Source: Anagrus nilaparvatae (Eukaryota > Arthropoda > Insecta > Hymenoptera > Mymaridae). Taken from it: a stretch of DNA of 64,000 nt. The position numbers and the translations under genes were made by a program. The stretch is taken from NCBI GenBank assembly GCA_022575985.1, contig JAKSXM010000272.1, forward strand, positions 2,542,001 to 2,606,000, given 5' to 3'. The notes beneath the pieces were generated by a model. That model had not been told where the DNA came from. It saw only the letters and a program-made list of their open reading frames with translations, and searched no databases. Positions 46,184 through 58,619 of this stretch are shown one piece after another. Position 1 is the stretch's first letter, and each line of letters starts with the position of its first letter.

Positions 46184-47034
46184 TTAACCTTCCATAAACA
46201 ATAAAATAAATAATATAAATAATTTTATTATACTGATAAAATACGTGAAAATATACATAATAATGTAATAATAATTTTATAATCGTACAAAAATAGGTAT
46301 TTATATAGATATTCATCATATCCTGTATATATATAAATCTTTAATTTGATATGTTTGTTTGTTTGTTAATTTTTTTATATGTCGAAAGCGATAAAATAGA
46401 ACGCGATATAAGTAAAAGATGCGGGATTTACGGCAAAAGAATTTGATTTGATTATATTTTTCACATATCCACCTAAATTTTCAAGGCGATCAGCTCCATC
46501 TGTCAAAAGTTACAATAAATTTTCAAAAATTATAAAAATTTAGGACAAATATTATATATATTTCTAATTTTTATCAGTCACTGATGTAGTAATTGAATAT
46601 TTTAATTAAAAGAAGCTTGAACAGCTATTATTAGGCAGAACCCTAAAAAAACACATTTTTGGAAAAATCAAGTCGCAGGCGTCCAGGGAGGGCAGCCCTC
46701 TTGGTGGCTGCCGAGGCAAGTGAAGTAATCCGGTTTCAGCCAGTAAATTGTAATAATCAATGTTTATTTTAATTTTTTATAATTTCAATTATTGGATAAG
46801 ACTATAAGTTCAAAAATATTTGAAAACTCTAACAGATATAAGCGCCTTGCATTTGCTCAGAGGCGTACCCTACTCAAAAGTCAGTCAATAAAATTTTTCC
46901 CGTTTTTACCAGGCGTAGGGTGTGAAGAGGGTCTTAAAAAGGGCAACCGTTGGATTAACAAAATACTCTAGGTTATACCCTTAAGTACTCATCTTCTTTT
47001 TATTTTTATTTAAAGTATGCTAACTTTTCCGTAG

Positions 47035-47163
47035 ATTCCTCGTAAGAAAAAATACTTCACAAGTATACAGACCCGTATACAGATCTGTATTTTGGTCTGT
47101 ATATATTCTGTTTACAGATCTGTAAAGTATTGTTAGGTAAACTTCGGTTGCTATGAGGAATGC
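47035..47163. repeat. Short palindromic element with TACAGATCTGTA units
   Basis: ATTCCTCGTA at the left has a partner TATGAGGAAT at the right. Inside are palindromes TACAGATCTGTA (twice) and a GTATACAGAC word. Probably a small MITE. 46190-47030 shows nothing recognisable. Confidence 0.5.
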
Positions 47164-47398
47164 CTTTTTTTAAGTTAAATTTAATGTTGAATTTTAACAA
47201 ATTTAATAAATTTAATTTTACATTTATAATGTTAGAACGAATATTTGAACAAAAAAATTATTTGTGAAAAGAAAAATGAATAAAAATTGATTAAAAATAG
47301 CAATGATGCTTAATTTTAAAAGTATCAGGGAAATTTCCATCTTAACAAAAACTAAAAAATACAAAATTATAATGATTTATTTTTTCAATTTTCCGCTA

Positions 47399-47545
47399 TA
47401 ATTTTAACGTTAAATTTAACGTTAAAATTAACATTAAATCAACATTAAATCTACCGTAAATTAACGTTAATATTACCCTAAATTAACGTTTAAACTAATG
47501 TTAAAATTTAAAGTTAATTTTTAACGTAAATTTTAACATTAACTT
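47399..47545. repeat. Run of degenerate TTAACGTTAA words
   Basis: At least ten TTAACGTTAA-like palindromic decamers, many with one or two changes, lie in about 150 bp. 47546-48600 has no nameable feature. Confidence 0.6.
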
Positions 47546-48631
47546 TTGCACCGGGGTTGCCTATGTCACCCGCAGACTTTATTTCTTTATTTTGACACCG
47601 GTATTATTTAATTTCGTTCAATAGTTTGACCCTGATTATAGAACACACACACAAACAATAATTTTCAATTATATATAGTAGTAAGATAAGATAATATGCC
47701 AAGAATTGAAGATCATTTATATGAAATTCAAGCTAATGAAATTTATAATGATGTGATGTGTTTACTTTTGATGGAGTTGATATAGGAGGATCTGTGATGG
47801 ATAATTATAGTAAAAGGTGTTGATAATAAATAATTCAAATAATAACTTGCAAATATGTGTTTTAATAATAATTTTATTATGATAATATAACGTGCTGATA
47901 TAACATCGGTAGTGGTTGTCGGAGCACTGATTTGTTGTTCCGGCAAACACTTTTTTTTTTTTTGGGACCCTTCAGAGAAGAAATTTTTTGTGTTTTAGCC
48001 ACTTAAAAAAAAAGTTAGAAAAAGGATAAATATATTTTCTTATTTTTTCTGTAAATGACTCAAATTAATTTGAAAAATATTTTTTCTCCCAATAAGAAAT
48101 TTCCCGTAGAAACTGATTCCGGAGACTAGATTTCTTTGAGCTGCACATACTTGAGAAATCGCTTAAGCAGACTGTTTTTTTCAACTACATAATTCTCAAA
48201 TATCTATTAAGGTGTTAGTAGTGTATCATTTTTTGATGACAGAAATGAATGAAACTCATAAATTATCAAAGATAAACTATGAAGAAACTAAAAAAAAATT
48301 TTAGGTCAAGAAAAAATTTGTGCACTAAAATATTATTAAAATAAAATTTTAAATAAATTTTTAAAATATGACCTCAAATACAATTTGAAAAATAACAATA
48401 AGTTTAAAAAATTATATAATTATTTTAATTTATTATTTTAAACCGAGGTTATATTCTACCTGAAAAAATAAACACGTGCCTAACCTTACCTTTCATTTTG
48501 GTTATTTTTTTTCATCTTGGATCACGTAGTCTCAAAAAATTACCTTTGATCTCACTCTATGTTCACAACCTTTTTACACTTTTAAAATTTTAATTAAATT
48601 TGGATTTTTAAATTAAGATATTGTACCGTTA

Positions 48632-49226
48632 GGTACAAATTGATTAAATATAAATTACCAAGAATTACGTCTAGACAGATTTATTAGAAATAAAATAATT
48701 TGATATTATAATTAAAACTGCTTAATCAGCACCATCATTCCGAGAAATCGCACGTGCAAGACCTCACGCGAAGTACTCGAGGTGGGAATAAAGCCACCCC
48801 ACTCAGACGCATGACAAGCTAATTACTTATGATTGGAGGCATTGTTACTAAGGACACTAAATTTTCGCGTTAAGCCAATTACGCGCGGATCTCTTCTCCT
48901 CTATTCCTTCAAGCGTAAGCCTTTTAAAGCTCTCGCAGAAGCTCCTGACCGGCAGAAAGAACTTGGGACCATGTAGTCCCTTAGACAGAACGAACTGAAA
49001 TACAGAATTGACTGAACTAACTAACTTGTACTCACGTTGTCTCTCTACCGCTAATTAAGAGATCTAAGCACGGTCAGCCATTTTATAAGTCAATAAATCA
49101 GCATTTTAATAACAAAAAGACTTAGTTATTTGAATTCCTGTCACCAGTAAATGAGTTTAGCCAACAGGATAAACCCGAATAAGAATATCCTCATTTATCT
49201 GTGTTTATTCACAACCAAACACAACA
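48632..49226 (+). repeat. 5' LTR of the second LTR element
   Basis: It matches 57671-58262 throughout, with GC-richer blocks such as AAGTACTCGAGGTGGGAATA and GACCATGTAGTCCCTTAGAC. Confidence 0.92.
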
Positions 49227-49270
49227 AAATTGCAGGCATCCGGACCGATATTCGGAGGTGTCAGGAATAG

Positions 49271-49627
49271 ATAATCAACATAAAAAAAATTGGAAATATT
49301 TTTTTTTGCAAGCTGAAAAGAGAATTTAAGAAAAATCAAAAATTTTTCAAAAAAGAACATCCAGATAAATACCAAAAAATTTACATAGAAGGAAAGAACA
49401 TTGTATACATTCAAGCGCCTAAACAAGAATTTCACCACTCTACGGGAAATTATATTACAAGAACTAAAAAAAGGATCAAGACGCAGAACCAATATCATTG
49501 GAGTTCAGTTAACAGGATCAGTGGAATCCAGAGATCGAGAGAGCCAAGCAGTACCGAGGTCACCCAAACGTTAGAAAATGTCAGAAAACTGGATTTTCAT
49601 CGTTGCAGTACTGTGAGTACATTTTAG
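49271..49627 (+). other. Open stretch after the 5' LTR, no ATG; possible coding exon
   Basis: About 118 codons lack a stop; the product would be basic (KLKREFKKNQKFFKKE...). A donor-like GTGAGT follows at 49613. In another frame an ATG at 49578 begins MSENWIFIVAVL, hydrophobic like a signal-peptide start, and runs into the same donor. Either could be a first coding exon spliced onward; no partner exon was found. From 49630 to 53180 only AT-rich sequence is seen. Confidence 0.35.
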
Positions 49628-52600
49628 TTAAATTTTTTTTTTTAAATAAACATTCGAGACAACAAACATTTCGACGTAACTTTACAAAACAGAATATTTT
49701 ACTATCAATACACTTATATACTTAATTACGAAAAATACTTCTAATATATACATCTACAAAAAACTTCTAATTTACACATAATACATTTGCCCTGAAATTA
49801 CGCAATTTTTTTTCTTAATACCCTCTCGGGATTTATTAAACCTAGCATTACGCGACCTGCGAGTAACAATTTTTTTTTGATAATTCATGATAATTTAATT
49901 TCAATTAATTTTTTTTTTGAAATAATTAAAAATATTAACACATAGACGCCTTAAAACTAGGCTAGCTTTCATATCTCCCATAACCCCTTGGATATAGACA
50001 GCATACAAGCAGCGTAGATTTTGTGCAACGAGAGCTTGAAAAAAGAAAATAGGGACAAAAGTCATTTCCCTATTTTTGTAAAATCTTACCAAACCAACTA
50101 CACACGCGCAAAAAGCGTTTAGCATTAAACGAATTTCACATTTAGCAAAATATATATAGCGCATTCTATAAAATCGAACTTTCGTGTTTTATTTAATTTT
50201 ATGGCATTTATCTTTTTCGGTGATATAAAAAAAAATATAAATATTAATTAATAACAATAAATGTTTAATATTGTATAATAAAAAATAAAAATAATAATAT
50301 ACATAATATTAAGATAATTTTGGAATTTTTTATAGTTAGATTAATAACTTTGATAATTTTTTTTTTTTAATTCTTTAATTAAAAATCATTTTTTTTTCTC
50401 AATTTTTGCTTGCATTAATATTTTGTTTTAAACCCAATATCCTAAATATAAATATTACAAAATTCCACCCAAACTTAAAATAAAAATTAAAGAAAAATTT
50501 AGAAAATTTAAAAGTATCGCAAAAAATTTAAGAATTTTTTTTTTTAAATTTATTTAGGATCTTAAATTAACGTTCGGAGGTATACAAGACGCGGATACTA
50601 TTTACCCTATTTATATCAAAATAATAAAATTTATCTAAATATATTAATGATGGGTAAAATGGACGAAACTAGTTTAATTAAAATCTTTTCGCGCAAGGAT
50701 TTTTTTCTCTTCTGTACGTATTACAATATGATGGGGTAATAATTTTTTTTACGGGAATAGAATCGATGAATTGATAAAAATAAAAAATATAAAAGAGAAT
50801 AAAAATGAATACATGTGTTGCCCCCCACCCTTATGCTCTATCGAAGCAATGACTTTTCTGTGCAATAAATAATGTAAATTTTTTTCTTATGCAAAACAAA
50901 AAATATATAACTTACAAATAAAAAATAAAGAGCCTATTAAGACCCTTCTGAAAATTTCCGAGTTACCTGAGTTTAGTTAGAGGATATGTATATATTTATA
51001 TGTACGAACAGACATTAAAAAATCATATGCAGAACAACAAAAAGAGCAAATAACGCAATAAAAAAGGATGCAATTAGGAAAAGAAAATCATGACAACAAA
51101 AATTTAATACATACTAAATCAGTCTATAAGCAAATCTTTTTCCCTCTAAGTTTTGTAAAGGACTACGAAACATCATTAAGGGATCAAGATAAACAGCATA
51201 AGAGATGAGAAATTTTCTAAGATAACAAAATACTTGGAAGTTTACAAACTGCAAAAAATGTAAATTTTAACAAAAAAAAATATTTAAAACAAAAATCTAA
51301 AATATTTTTTGGATTAATCAACACGAAATTATTACTCATCTATGTGTCACGAAAAGTAGTTTCTTTAACCATTTTTTTTCGTTAAAAAGACATAAGCAGA
51401 AGAAGAACATAGACAATATCTTCGTTTTAAATAACACTTAAGTATACCGAAGCAAAAAAAAAAAGATAACAAAAAAAGTCAAAAAATCAAAACATCTGCA
51501 AATATTATATATATCTGATACATACAAACATAGGAGAAACATGCGGAAGTAAAAGAAAAAAAGTAAGAGAGAAGTGAAGGAAGATAACGCGAAGGGTGTA
51601 ATATACGGTTAGCATAGTTTTTATACATACATGTAAAAAACGTATAATTCATGTATAATATAGGAACAATTTAAAAGGCTATAAAATAAAAAAAAAATAT
51701 ACACACTCGCATAACAAAAAAATACTAAATATATTTTAAAAAAATTCTACAAAATAATTTGTTAATAATAATAATATGTTGGATTTGAGAGAGTGTGAGG
51801 AGGAATGGTGATAATTGTATTTTTTTTTCTACACAAACATAATTTCTGTATATGAAGAAATATTTTAATGCATAATATAGACTTTTGAAAAATGTTTTAC
51901 ACCCCGTCATATCTTATAAGAAAAATACAAAATAAAATAGCAAAAAATTATAATATTATTAATAACTTTTTTAAAAATAAATAAAACTAGATTCGTTTAG
52001 CTAACTTTCATATAACCATTTTTTTAAATTATTCAACATGTTTATTTTTCTTTTTTATTACTCTGTTTATTTCAGTCTCTCTACCAATAATAAGATTTGA
52101 ATGTAAAAAACTAATCTGAATCCTCATCTTTACTATTACTGATTGTATATTTATAATAACTAAAAGAACACGACAGCATTATTAAAGTAGACATACAAAC
52201 AATTGAAATGAGTCAAATAATTTAATTTAATTAATTTAATCTAAATAAATATTACGGAAAAAGCAGTATATCCTTTCTTAAAATACTCTGAAAAAAAAAA
52301 AAAAAAAAAATAATACACGCATAAAATATTTATTTGCTGGTATTTTTGTAATTGTTTTAGTAAAGAGTTGAAATATATAAAGTAGGAGTTTATTTTAATT
52401 ATTAAGCCATAAAATAATTTTATTAAGTGTTTAAGACTGTATTAGAAATAGGAAATTTTTTGAAGAAGAGAGTTTCTTTTTTTAATGCACGTAAATTCTG
52501 TTTGTATTATGCAAAACAAAAAAATGATTTAAGATATTTATAAGAATTTAAGAGAGTTTTTTCTGTTCTATTATTTTAAGCCACATAAGTTTTTGCTTGT

Positions 52601-53180
52601 AATTTGAAAATTTTAATAAAGATTTAAGATATAAAGTTATTAGAAAAAAAGCGATTAGAATAAAACACGTAAAAATTGTGGTTTAAAATTTTCAAAAGTC
52701 GTAGTAAATTTTTTTTAGGTGGATATAAGAACGTATGATAGTTGTTTTTGGGAAATCCAATTGTAAACCATATAAAATGCAATGCGGGTATTTCTGAAGA
52801 ACAGTTTTTCCAAGTAAGAGAGTTTAAAATTTTAGTTTAAGAACAAAAATTTTTTGGAAATCGTTATTTGCTTAAAGGATATACTTGTAGATTAAACGCC
52901 CTTTTTATAAAAAAAATTGAGACAAAAAAAGGGTTTAGTTATGGTAACGTTTAAACTATAGTAAAACGTATAGGGCTTGTAAAAAAAAGTATTAATAATC
53001 ATTATAAAAAAAAAATAATAATATTAGTGATTATTAAGTAACAAAAATAATTATTTACCAATTTTTAGTAATGTTCGGTCAGTATAATAATTCACATAAA
53101 TAAGTTAGTTGATTGAAATGATATGAATAAGAATACAAAAACACATGGCTTACAAAAGCATATAGAGAAGACAAAATTTT

Positions 53181-53412
53181 GTAAATATAAAAAGTTGCCA
53201 AGATTCAATAGTAGTATTAGCAAAATGGCACGCGACGATAATGTAAATATAAAAAGTTGCCAAGATGTAATAGTAGTAGTAGCAAAACGGCGCGCGACGA
53301 TAATGTAAATATAAAAAGTTGCCAAGATGCAATAGTAGTAGTAGCAAAACGGCGCGCGACGATAATTTAGATATAAAAAATTGCCAAGATGCGGTAGCAA
53401 ATGGCGCGGTAA
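53181..53412. repeat. Tandem repeat, 62-bp unit, 3.7 copies
   Basis: Units start at 53181, 53243, 53305 and 53367 (the last is partial). Each holds AAAAAGTTGCCAAGATG and a GC-rich CGGCGCGCGACGATAAT segment. Confidence 0.9.
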
Positions 53413-53689
53413 ATTTTTAAATATGTGTACAAAAAAGTAGAAAATCGCGCGACAAATATAAAATTACAATAATTGAGTGTTAGAATAATTTTATTGGACT
53501 AAAATTTTTTTTTGGGATACTTAGGAAAAAATGATAGATGGGTAATAATTTATTTTTTTAGGAAAGTACGGTAAAATTAACTATAAAAATTTTTACACAA
53601 AAAACCTCACAAATGTGAGTCATGTTACATAAAAATAGAGAGTACAAAAATTAACAGAGAAATTAAATGTGTGTGGTTAAAACAATTAT

Positions 53690-54032
53690 TATATAAAAAA
53701 ATATTTTGGACAGCCTCTCACATGATCTTATATTATATAAAAAAAATATTTTGGACCTCCTCTGACATGATCTCTTTATATAAAAATATTTTTGACAACC
53801 TCTTTTACAATTTACTATATAAAAATATTTTAGACAGCCTCCCACATGATCTTATGATATATAAAAAAAATATTTTGGACATCCTCCCACATGATCTCTT
53901 TGTATAAAAATATTTTGGACAACCTCTCATATAATTTAATATATAAAAATATTTTGGACATCCTCCCACATGACCTTATTATATAAGAAATATTTTGGAC
54001 ATCCTCTCACATAATCTTACTACATACACTAA
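53690..54032. repeat. Higher-order tandem repeat, monomer 40-43 bp, 8 monomers
   Basis: Monomers read TATAAAAATATTTTGGACA then CCTCCCACATGATCT. The tails cycle in threes (CTTATATTAT, CTCTTTATAT, AATTTACTAT, then the same order again), so the array grew by copying a trimer of about 125 bp. Confidence 0.8.
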
Positions 54033-54209
54033 CACCAACTCAAATGCACAACGAAAACATAACCTAACAAACTAATGAAACTAAATGTTACGAAACCTTA
54101 TATTTAACCATGAATATAAATAAACCCCATTAATAAATTTAATTTATAAAAAAGAATAATAATAAGTAAAATTTACTGGATTTTCCATTTTCCTTTTTTT
54201 TTCTCCTTA

Positions 54210-54590
54210 AAAAATTTATGACCGGTTTGTGTAACTACACTACCAAGGAGCATGGAACATGTTCACTCATAACAGTAATAAATCCAAAAACCGAAATTAC
54301 AATAAATCCTGAAATATAAATTATGCTAAGTCCATAAACTTAATGTATTCTAAGAATTTGTTGTTATCAAGGCCTGACTCCCACTTCAAATTATTCTAAG
54401 TCCCTAAATCGAAAATATTCTAAGTCCGTTTCACCCCCCCCCCCCCTAAAAACGTCACTTTTTCACCCCCACCCTAAAAACGTCAATTTTTTACCCCCGC
54501 CCCCCTAAAAGCGTCAATTTTTCATCCCCCTTGCCGAGCCAAACTTTTTCAAATACCCCATCCAATGAACATGTTCCATGTTAATAAAAC
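54210..54590 (+). repeat. Dispersed repeat family B, long copy inside the LTR element
   Basis: It is co-linear with 41695-42065: ACCGGTTTGTGTAACTACAC, GCATGGAACATGTTCACTC, AAGTCCCTAAATCGAAAATA, a C-rich tract with three TAAAAACGTCA units, and ATACCCCATCCAATGAACAT at the end. Confidence 0.75.
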
Positions 54591-55307
54591 TCCCTGTAAT
54601 AACACAAGCAACCAAAGTCACGTTTTTTTTCACCGTTAAAGGAGAAGGAAAACAACAACAAATTCAGGTTGGTAGATTTGTCGCTTTGACGAACTAAAAA
54701 TCTAACCGCGAATTCAGAACAAATTAAAAATAATTTGAACACTAAATATTTCCAAACAAACAACTTATATCACTAATGTAATGGTTACACAATTTTTTTT
54801 TAATTTTTAATCCAAATTTAAAATTTATTACATTTAAAATTGACCTCGTAACAGCAAAAAGTTGAACCAAAAATGAAAATATTATGCGAAATTTAAAATG
54901 TACATTCTAATTTACATTTTATAACAATCACAACAAATTTAATCTAAACTTAACTAAAATCTACTGAAACTGACCAAGAGTTAAATCTTAAACCACAAAA
55001 ACCAAATTTACTGTTCTACATACCCTCTTCTACTATATTATTTTTGTAAATTGATAAAAACAAACTTTAAGTCAAAGTATTTAGTTGAAATAGAAGTATA
55101 TTGTATCTCTATGAAAACATACAAATCAAAATACCAATTTTTATAAATACATAAATCTAATAAACATATACGATAAAATTTACGGTCTAATTAACACAAG
55201 TATATATAATAATTCGGGAACAGAATCACTGGGGACTGAGATAGATTTATACTATATAATTCAAAGAGCAAAAAGCTATAGGAATACGATTATATTCAAA
55301 AAGAACC

Positions 55308-55475
55308 ATGATACACACAGACAATAATTTTTTAATAATCACAACTACAATTTTTATTACCATTCTAATATGGAGCATACTGTTCGCATATTGTCTCGAA
55401 TGTAGGGCTATTAATTGTTTTAGACAAATTACAGATGCAGCTAATTACACCCTCAAGCCAGACAACCAGATATAA
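55308..55475 (+). CDS. Small ORF, 55 aa, one membrane span
   Basis: ATG 55308 opens 55 codons: a short polar start, a hydrophobic span (FLIITTTIFITILIWSILFA), then a CLECRAINC cysteine cluster and a polar tail. It lies in the second LTR element. It could be a small membrane protein or the anchor end of a decayed env. Chance is not excluded in such AT-rich DNA. Between 54600 and 56200 nothing else was recognised. Confidence 0.3.
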   Translation: MIHTDNNFLIITTTIFITILIWSILFAYCLECRAINCFRQITDAANYTLKPDNQI

Positions 55476-56202
55476 TACAAATTCCAGTAGCAGTCAGGCC
55501 TTAATAACGCCAAAAACGCAGATAAACAATCAACCACAAAAAGCTCTTCGCATCCTACAAAAAGCCTTGCCAACTACAAAAGAAGTCTTTTTTTTCAAGA
55601 GATAACTGAGTCACCTACATAAAATAACATCCAAATTGAATACAAGCAAAAAATAAGATATACTAACTCCAACATGTCATTTACCATAATAATTTCCATA
55701 ATTTTTTTTCCTTTACATTTAATTAAGCATAAAATAACCAATTATTTTAATAATAAAAATATTATGTTTTTTCAATTCCTCTCATTTTTCAAAACACGAA
55801 AAACTAACAAAAATCAAAAAAAAAAAAAAATAATAGCAATAATTTTAGGATAACTAGGTAATCACAAATAACGTTAATTTCTAAAATATGTCTTATACTA
55901 TCTTAATAAGTTTTTTTTTCAATAACTATGTAATCACTAGTAATTTTAATAATTTTAATTAAAAAAAAAAAAAAAAAATCCAAAAATGTAAAATAAATTA
56001 AGAATATCAATAATTAAATTTAGTGTAACATTTTTAGAAATACATTGTCTTTAAAAAAAAAACAACAGTAAAAATAATAATAAGTGTATTTTTCATATAA
56101 TAATTATAAGAATCGAGCACAGTATTTTATATACAAGTAGCTATATTCTTTAAGTTTTTAAAATTATAAAAGAACCAATCCTTCAACAAAGATCAAACTT
56201 AA

Positions 56203-57395
56203 GGGTACTTTGACCCTAATATGACGTTTTTCTAGGTAAGGATTGTGAAGAGACGGTTTAAGATTTTATAGTAGATGTTTGTTTATTATTTTATATAAGT
56301 ATTAAATTTAAAAAAAAATTTTTTTTTTTTAATTTCCATGACGTCACTTCCGCATTACACGTGCGTAAAACAGGCACTTTGTCAAAATTGCCCGCACGAT
56401 ATCTCCAGTTTGGCTTATCTAAAACAAAAAAAAAAAAATGGGTATTAGTTTAAACCAAATGTCAGGTTTTGACGTCGAGTTTTTTCAAAAAAATTAATTA
56501 CAAACAAAATGGCGGCTGTTTAAAGTTAAAATGCGAAAAAAGGCCTAAATTTTTAGGACTAAAGTAGCTGTAAAAACTTTTTGAGAACTTTTTTTAAAAA
56601 AAACTCGACGTCAAAACCTCAAAAATATATTTTTTTAACTACTCAGCAAATATGAAGTAAATTCCTAGAATAGTTTTTGCTTAATCGTGCACGCGGCTAG
56701 CAAGAAACGTGTTTCGAGATAAACGCGTTTAAAGTTTTTTGAAGTTTCAAAACAAGTTTTTTGATACTTTACATGGAAATTTTTTTTTTTTTTTTTTTTT
56801 GGTTAGAGAAACTTAAAACGAAAAAATCTAGACCATAAACATTACAATTGGTTAATAATTTTTGTAGCAGAAATATTAAGTAGAAAGAATAAATACGTGT
56901 TTTAAAAAAAAACGAAATTTTTTTTTTTGTTGATAAAATGAAAAATTATTTTTTTTTTCAACTTACCAGTCGTCTGCGATCCCGGGTCAATACAATAACC
57001 CTTTTGGCTGGCTCATATTCTACTACTACTTGACTTTTTTCGTTTTTTTGGTCAGAATTTCGTTTTTTGGCCAACTCTGCTTATATAGTGAATTAAAACT
57101 TGTTACTGATGGAAAAATCCGTAAATATACACATTCTATGAGTATTCAATAATACAATACATATTAATTAATATAATATAAATAATTTGAATGACCTAGG
57201 AAGGGTTGCGAGGACAATATGAATATCTATTCAATTTTAGAAAAAAAAAGAAGTTTGACGGCGCGCGCAAAACAGGCCAAAAAGTATACTTAGAGAGGGG
57301 ATTTAAAATAAAAAATTTTTTTACATACTCTTGAGACATATATGAAGTCATTTATGCAAAAAAAAAAATTCGATCATATTAGGGTCAAAGTACCC
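56203..57395. mobile_element. TTAA-flanked DNA element, 1193 bp
   Basis: 22-bp inverted ends beginning GGGTACTTTGACCCTAAT are perfect, with TTAA at 56199-56202 and 57396-57399. An inner inverted pair with the word CTCGACGTCAAAACCT sits at about 56462-56625. On the minus strand 57081-56967 is open (…KSQVVVEYEPAKRVIVLTRD…) and ends at a GTAAGT donor, possibly the remnant of a first exon. It is too short for a full transposase, so non-autonomous. It interrupts the second LTR element. Confidence 0.8.
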
Positions 57396-57670
57396 TTAAA
57401 CTAATATTTTTTTAAAGAATATAAAAACAAAGAATTGAACTTAATCACTTTTTTTTGGAATATTGTAATACACATTATTTTAATTATTCAAATCTTTATA
57501 TGAATGTAAATATAATTTTTCTTCTTCTGTAAAAACAAATGTAACTTTAAAACGTAACTAGATCTCTTAATAGGTAGAAATTTTAGAACCACTCCCCGTA
57601 TTTTCTCACTGAAACATGATGGTTTTTGGATAGTAGCCATCCCAGGAGGGATGTATCCCAGAGGGGGAGG

Positions 57671-58262
57671 TGTACCGTTAGGTACAAATTGATTAAATAT
57701 AAATTACCAAGGTCTAGACAGATTTATTACAAATAAAATAAAATGATATTATAATTAAAAATGCTTCATCAGCAACATCATTCCGAGAAACCACGCGTGC
57801 AAGACCTCACATGAAGTACTCGAGGTGGGAATAAAGCCACCCCACTCAGACGCATGACAAGCTAATTACCTATGATTGGAGGCATTGTTACTAAGGACAC
57901 TAAATTTTCGTGTCAAGCCAATTACGCGCGGATCTCCTTTCCTCTATTCCGTAAGCCTTTAAAAGCTCTCGCAGAAGCTCCTGACCGACGGAGAGAACTT
58001 GGGACCATGTAGTCCCTTAGACAGAACGAACTGAAATACAGAACTGACTGAACTAACTAACTTGTACTCAGGTTGTCTCTCTACCGCTATTTAAGAGATC
58101 CAAGCATGGACAGCCATTTTATAAGTCAATAAATCAGCATTTTAATAACAAAAGGACTTGGTTATTAGAATTCCTGTCACCAGTAAATGAGTTTAGCCAA
58201 CAGGCTAAACCCCAATAAGAATATCCTCATTTATCTGTGTGTATTCACAACAAAACACAACA
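57671..58262 (+). repeat. 3' LTR of the second LTR element
   Basis: It is the partner of 48632-49226, directly after the polypurine tract. ATAT follows. Confidence 0.92.
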
Positions 58263-58619
58263 ATATTTCAATAAATACTTTGTTTTTGATGATAAAAATT
58301 GGGGGAATATGTTTCTAATAGGTTTATTCACGATTTCAATAAAAAAAATTGGACTTTCGAATAATTTTCGCGTAAATCGAATTTTTATTTAAAAATCCAG
58401 AAAATGTATCCAATTTTGGATATCACCAATCGAAAGGGCACGCAAAAATATGGCGATCGACTAACTTACTTTTTTTATTTTAATTTCCATCTCCTTCAAA
58501 TGTTGACCCTACATCTTTTCGTGGGCACGTTGTACACCGCGTACTGTATGGTTATATGGGACTCAACCTCTAATTTATGGTTGCCCAGATACTGAGTATA
58601 ACTGAGGAGGAATTACAAT

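Larger units (their letters stand above)
48632..58262 (+). mobile_element. LTR element with a large, almost non-coding interior
   Basis: LTRs of 595 bp (48632-49226) and 592 bp (57671-58262), both TGTACCGTTAGG...CACAACA, are flanked by ATAT (48628-48631 and 58263-58266). A clean polypurine tract (CAGAGGGGGAGG, ending 57670) abuts the 3' LTR, so + is the sense strand. The 8.4 kb interior shows no gag or pol motif in any frame. Recognised contents are a short open stretch after the 5' LTR, two tandem-repeat blocks, a family B copy, a 55-codon membrane ORF and a TTAA element. This fits a non-autonomous large retrotransposon derivative, or a completely decayed interior. LTR differences are several percent, so it is older than the element at 19875. 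Confidence 0.85.

Noticed and set aside
49901..50164. 87-codon minus-strand frame in the second LTR element
   Set aside because: No recognisable domain and odd composition; probably chance within a moderately GC-richer patch.
53092..53400. Cys/Tyr-rich frames on both strands
   Set aside because: Products of the 62-bp tandem repeat, whose length is not a multiple of three yet gives frames by low stop density.
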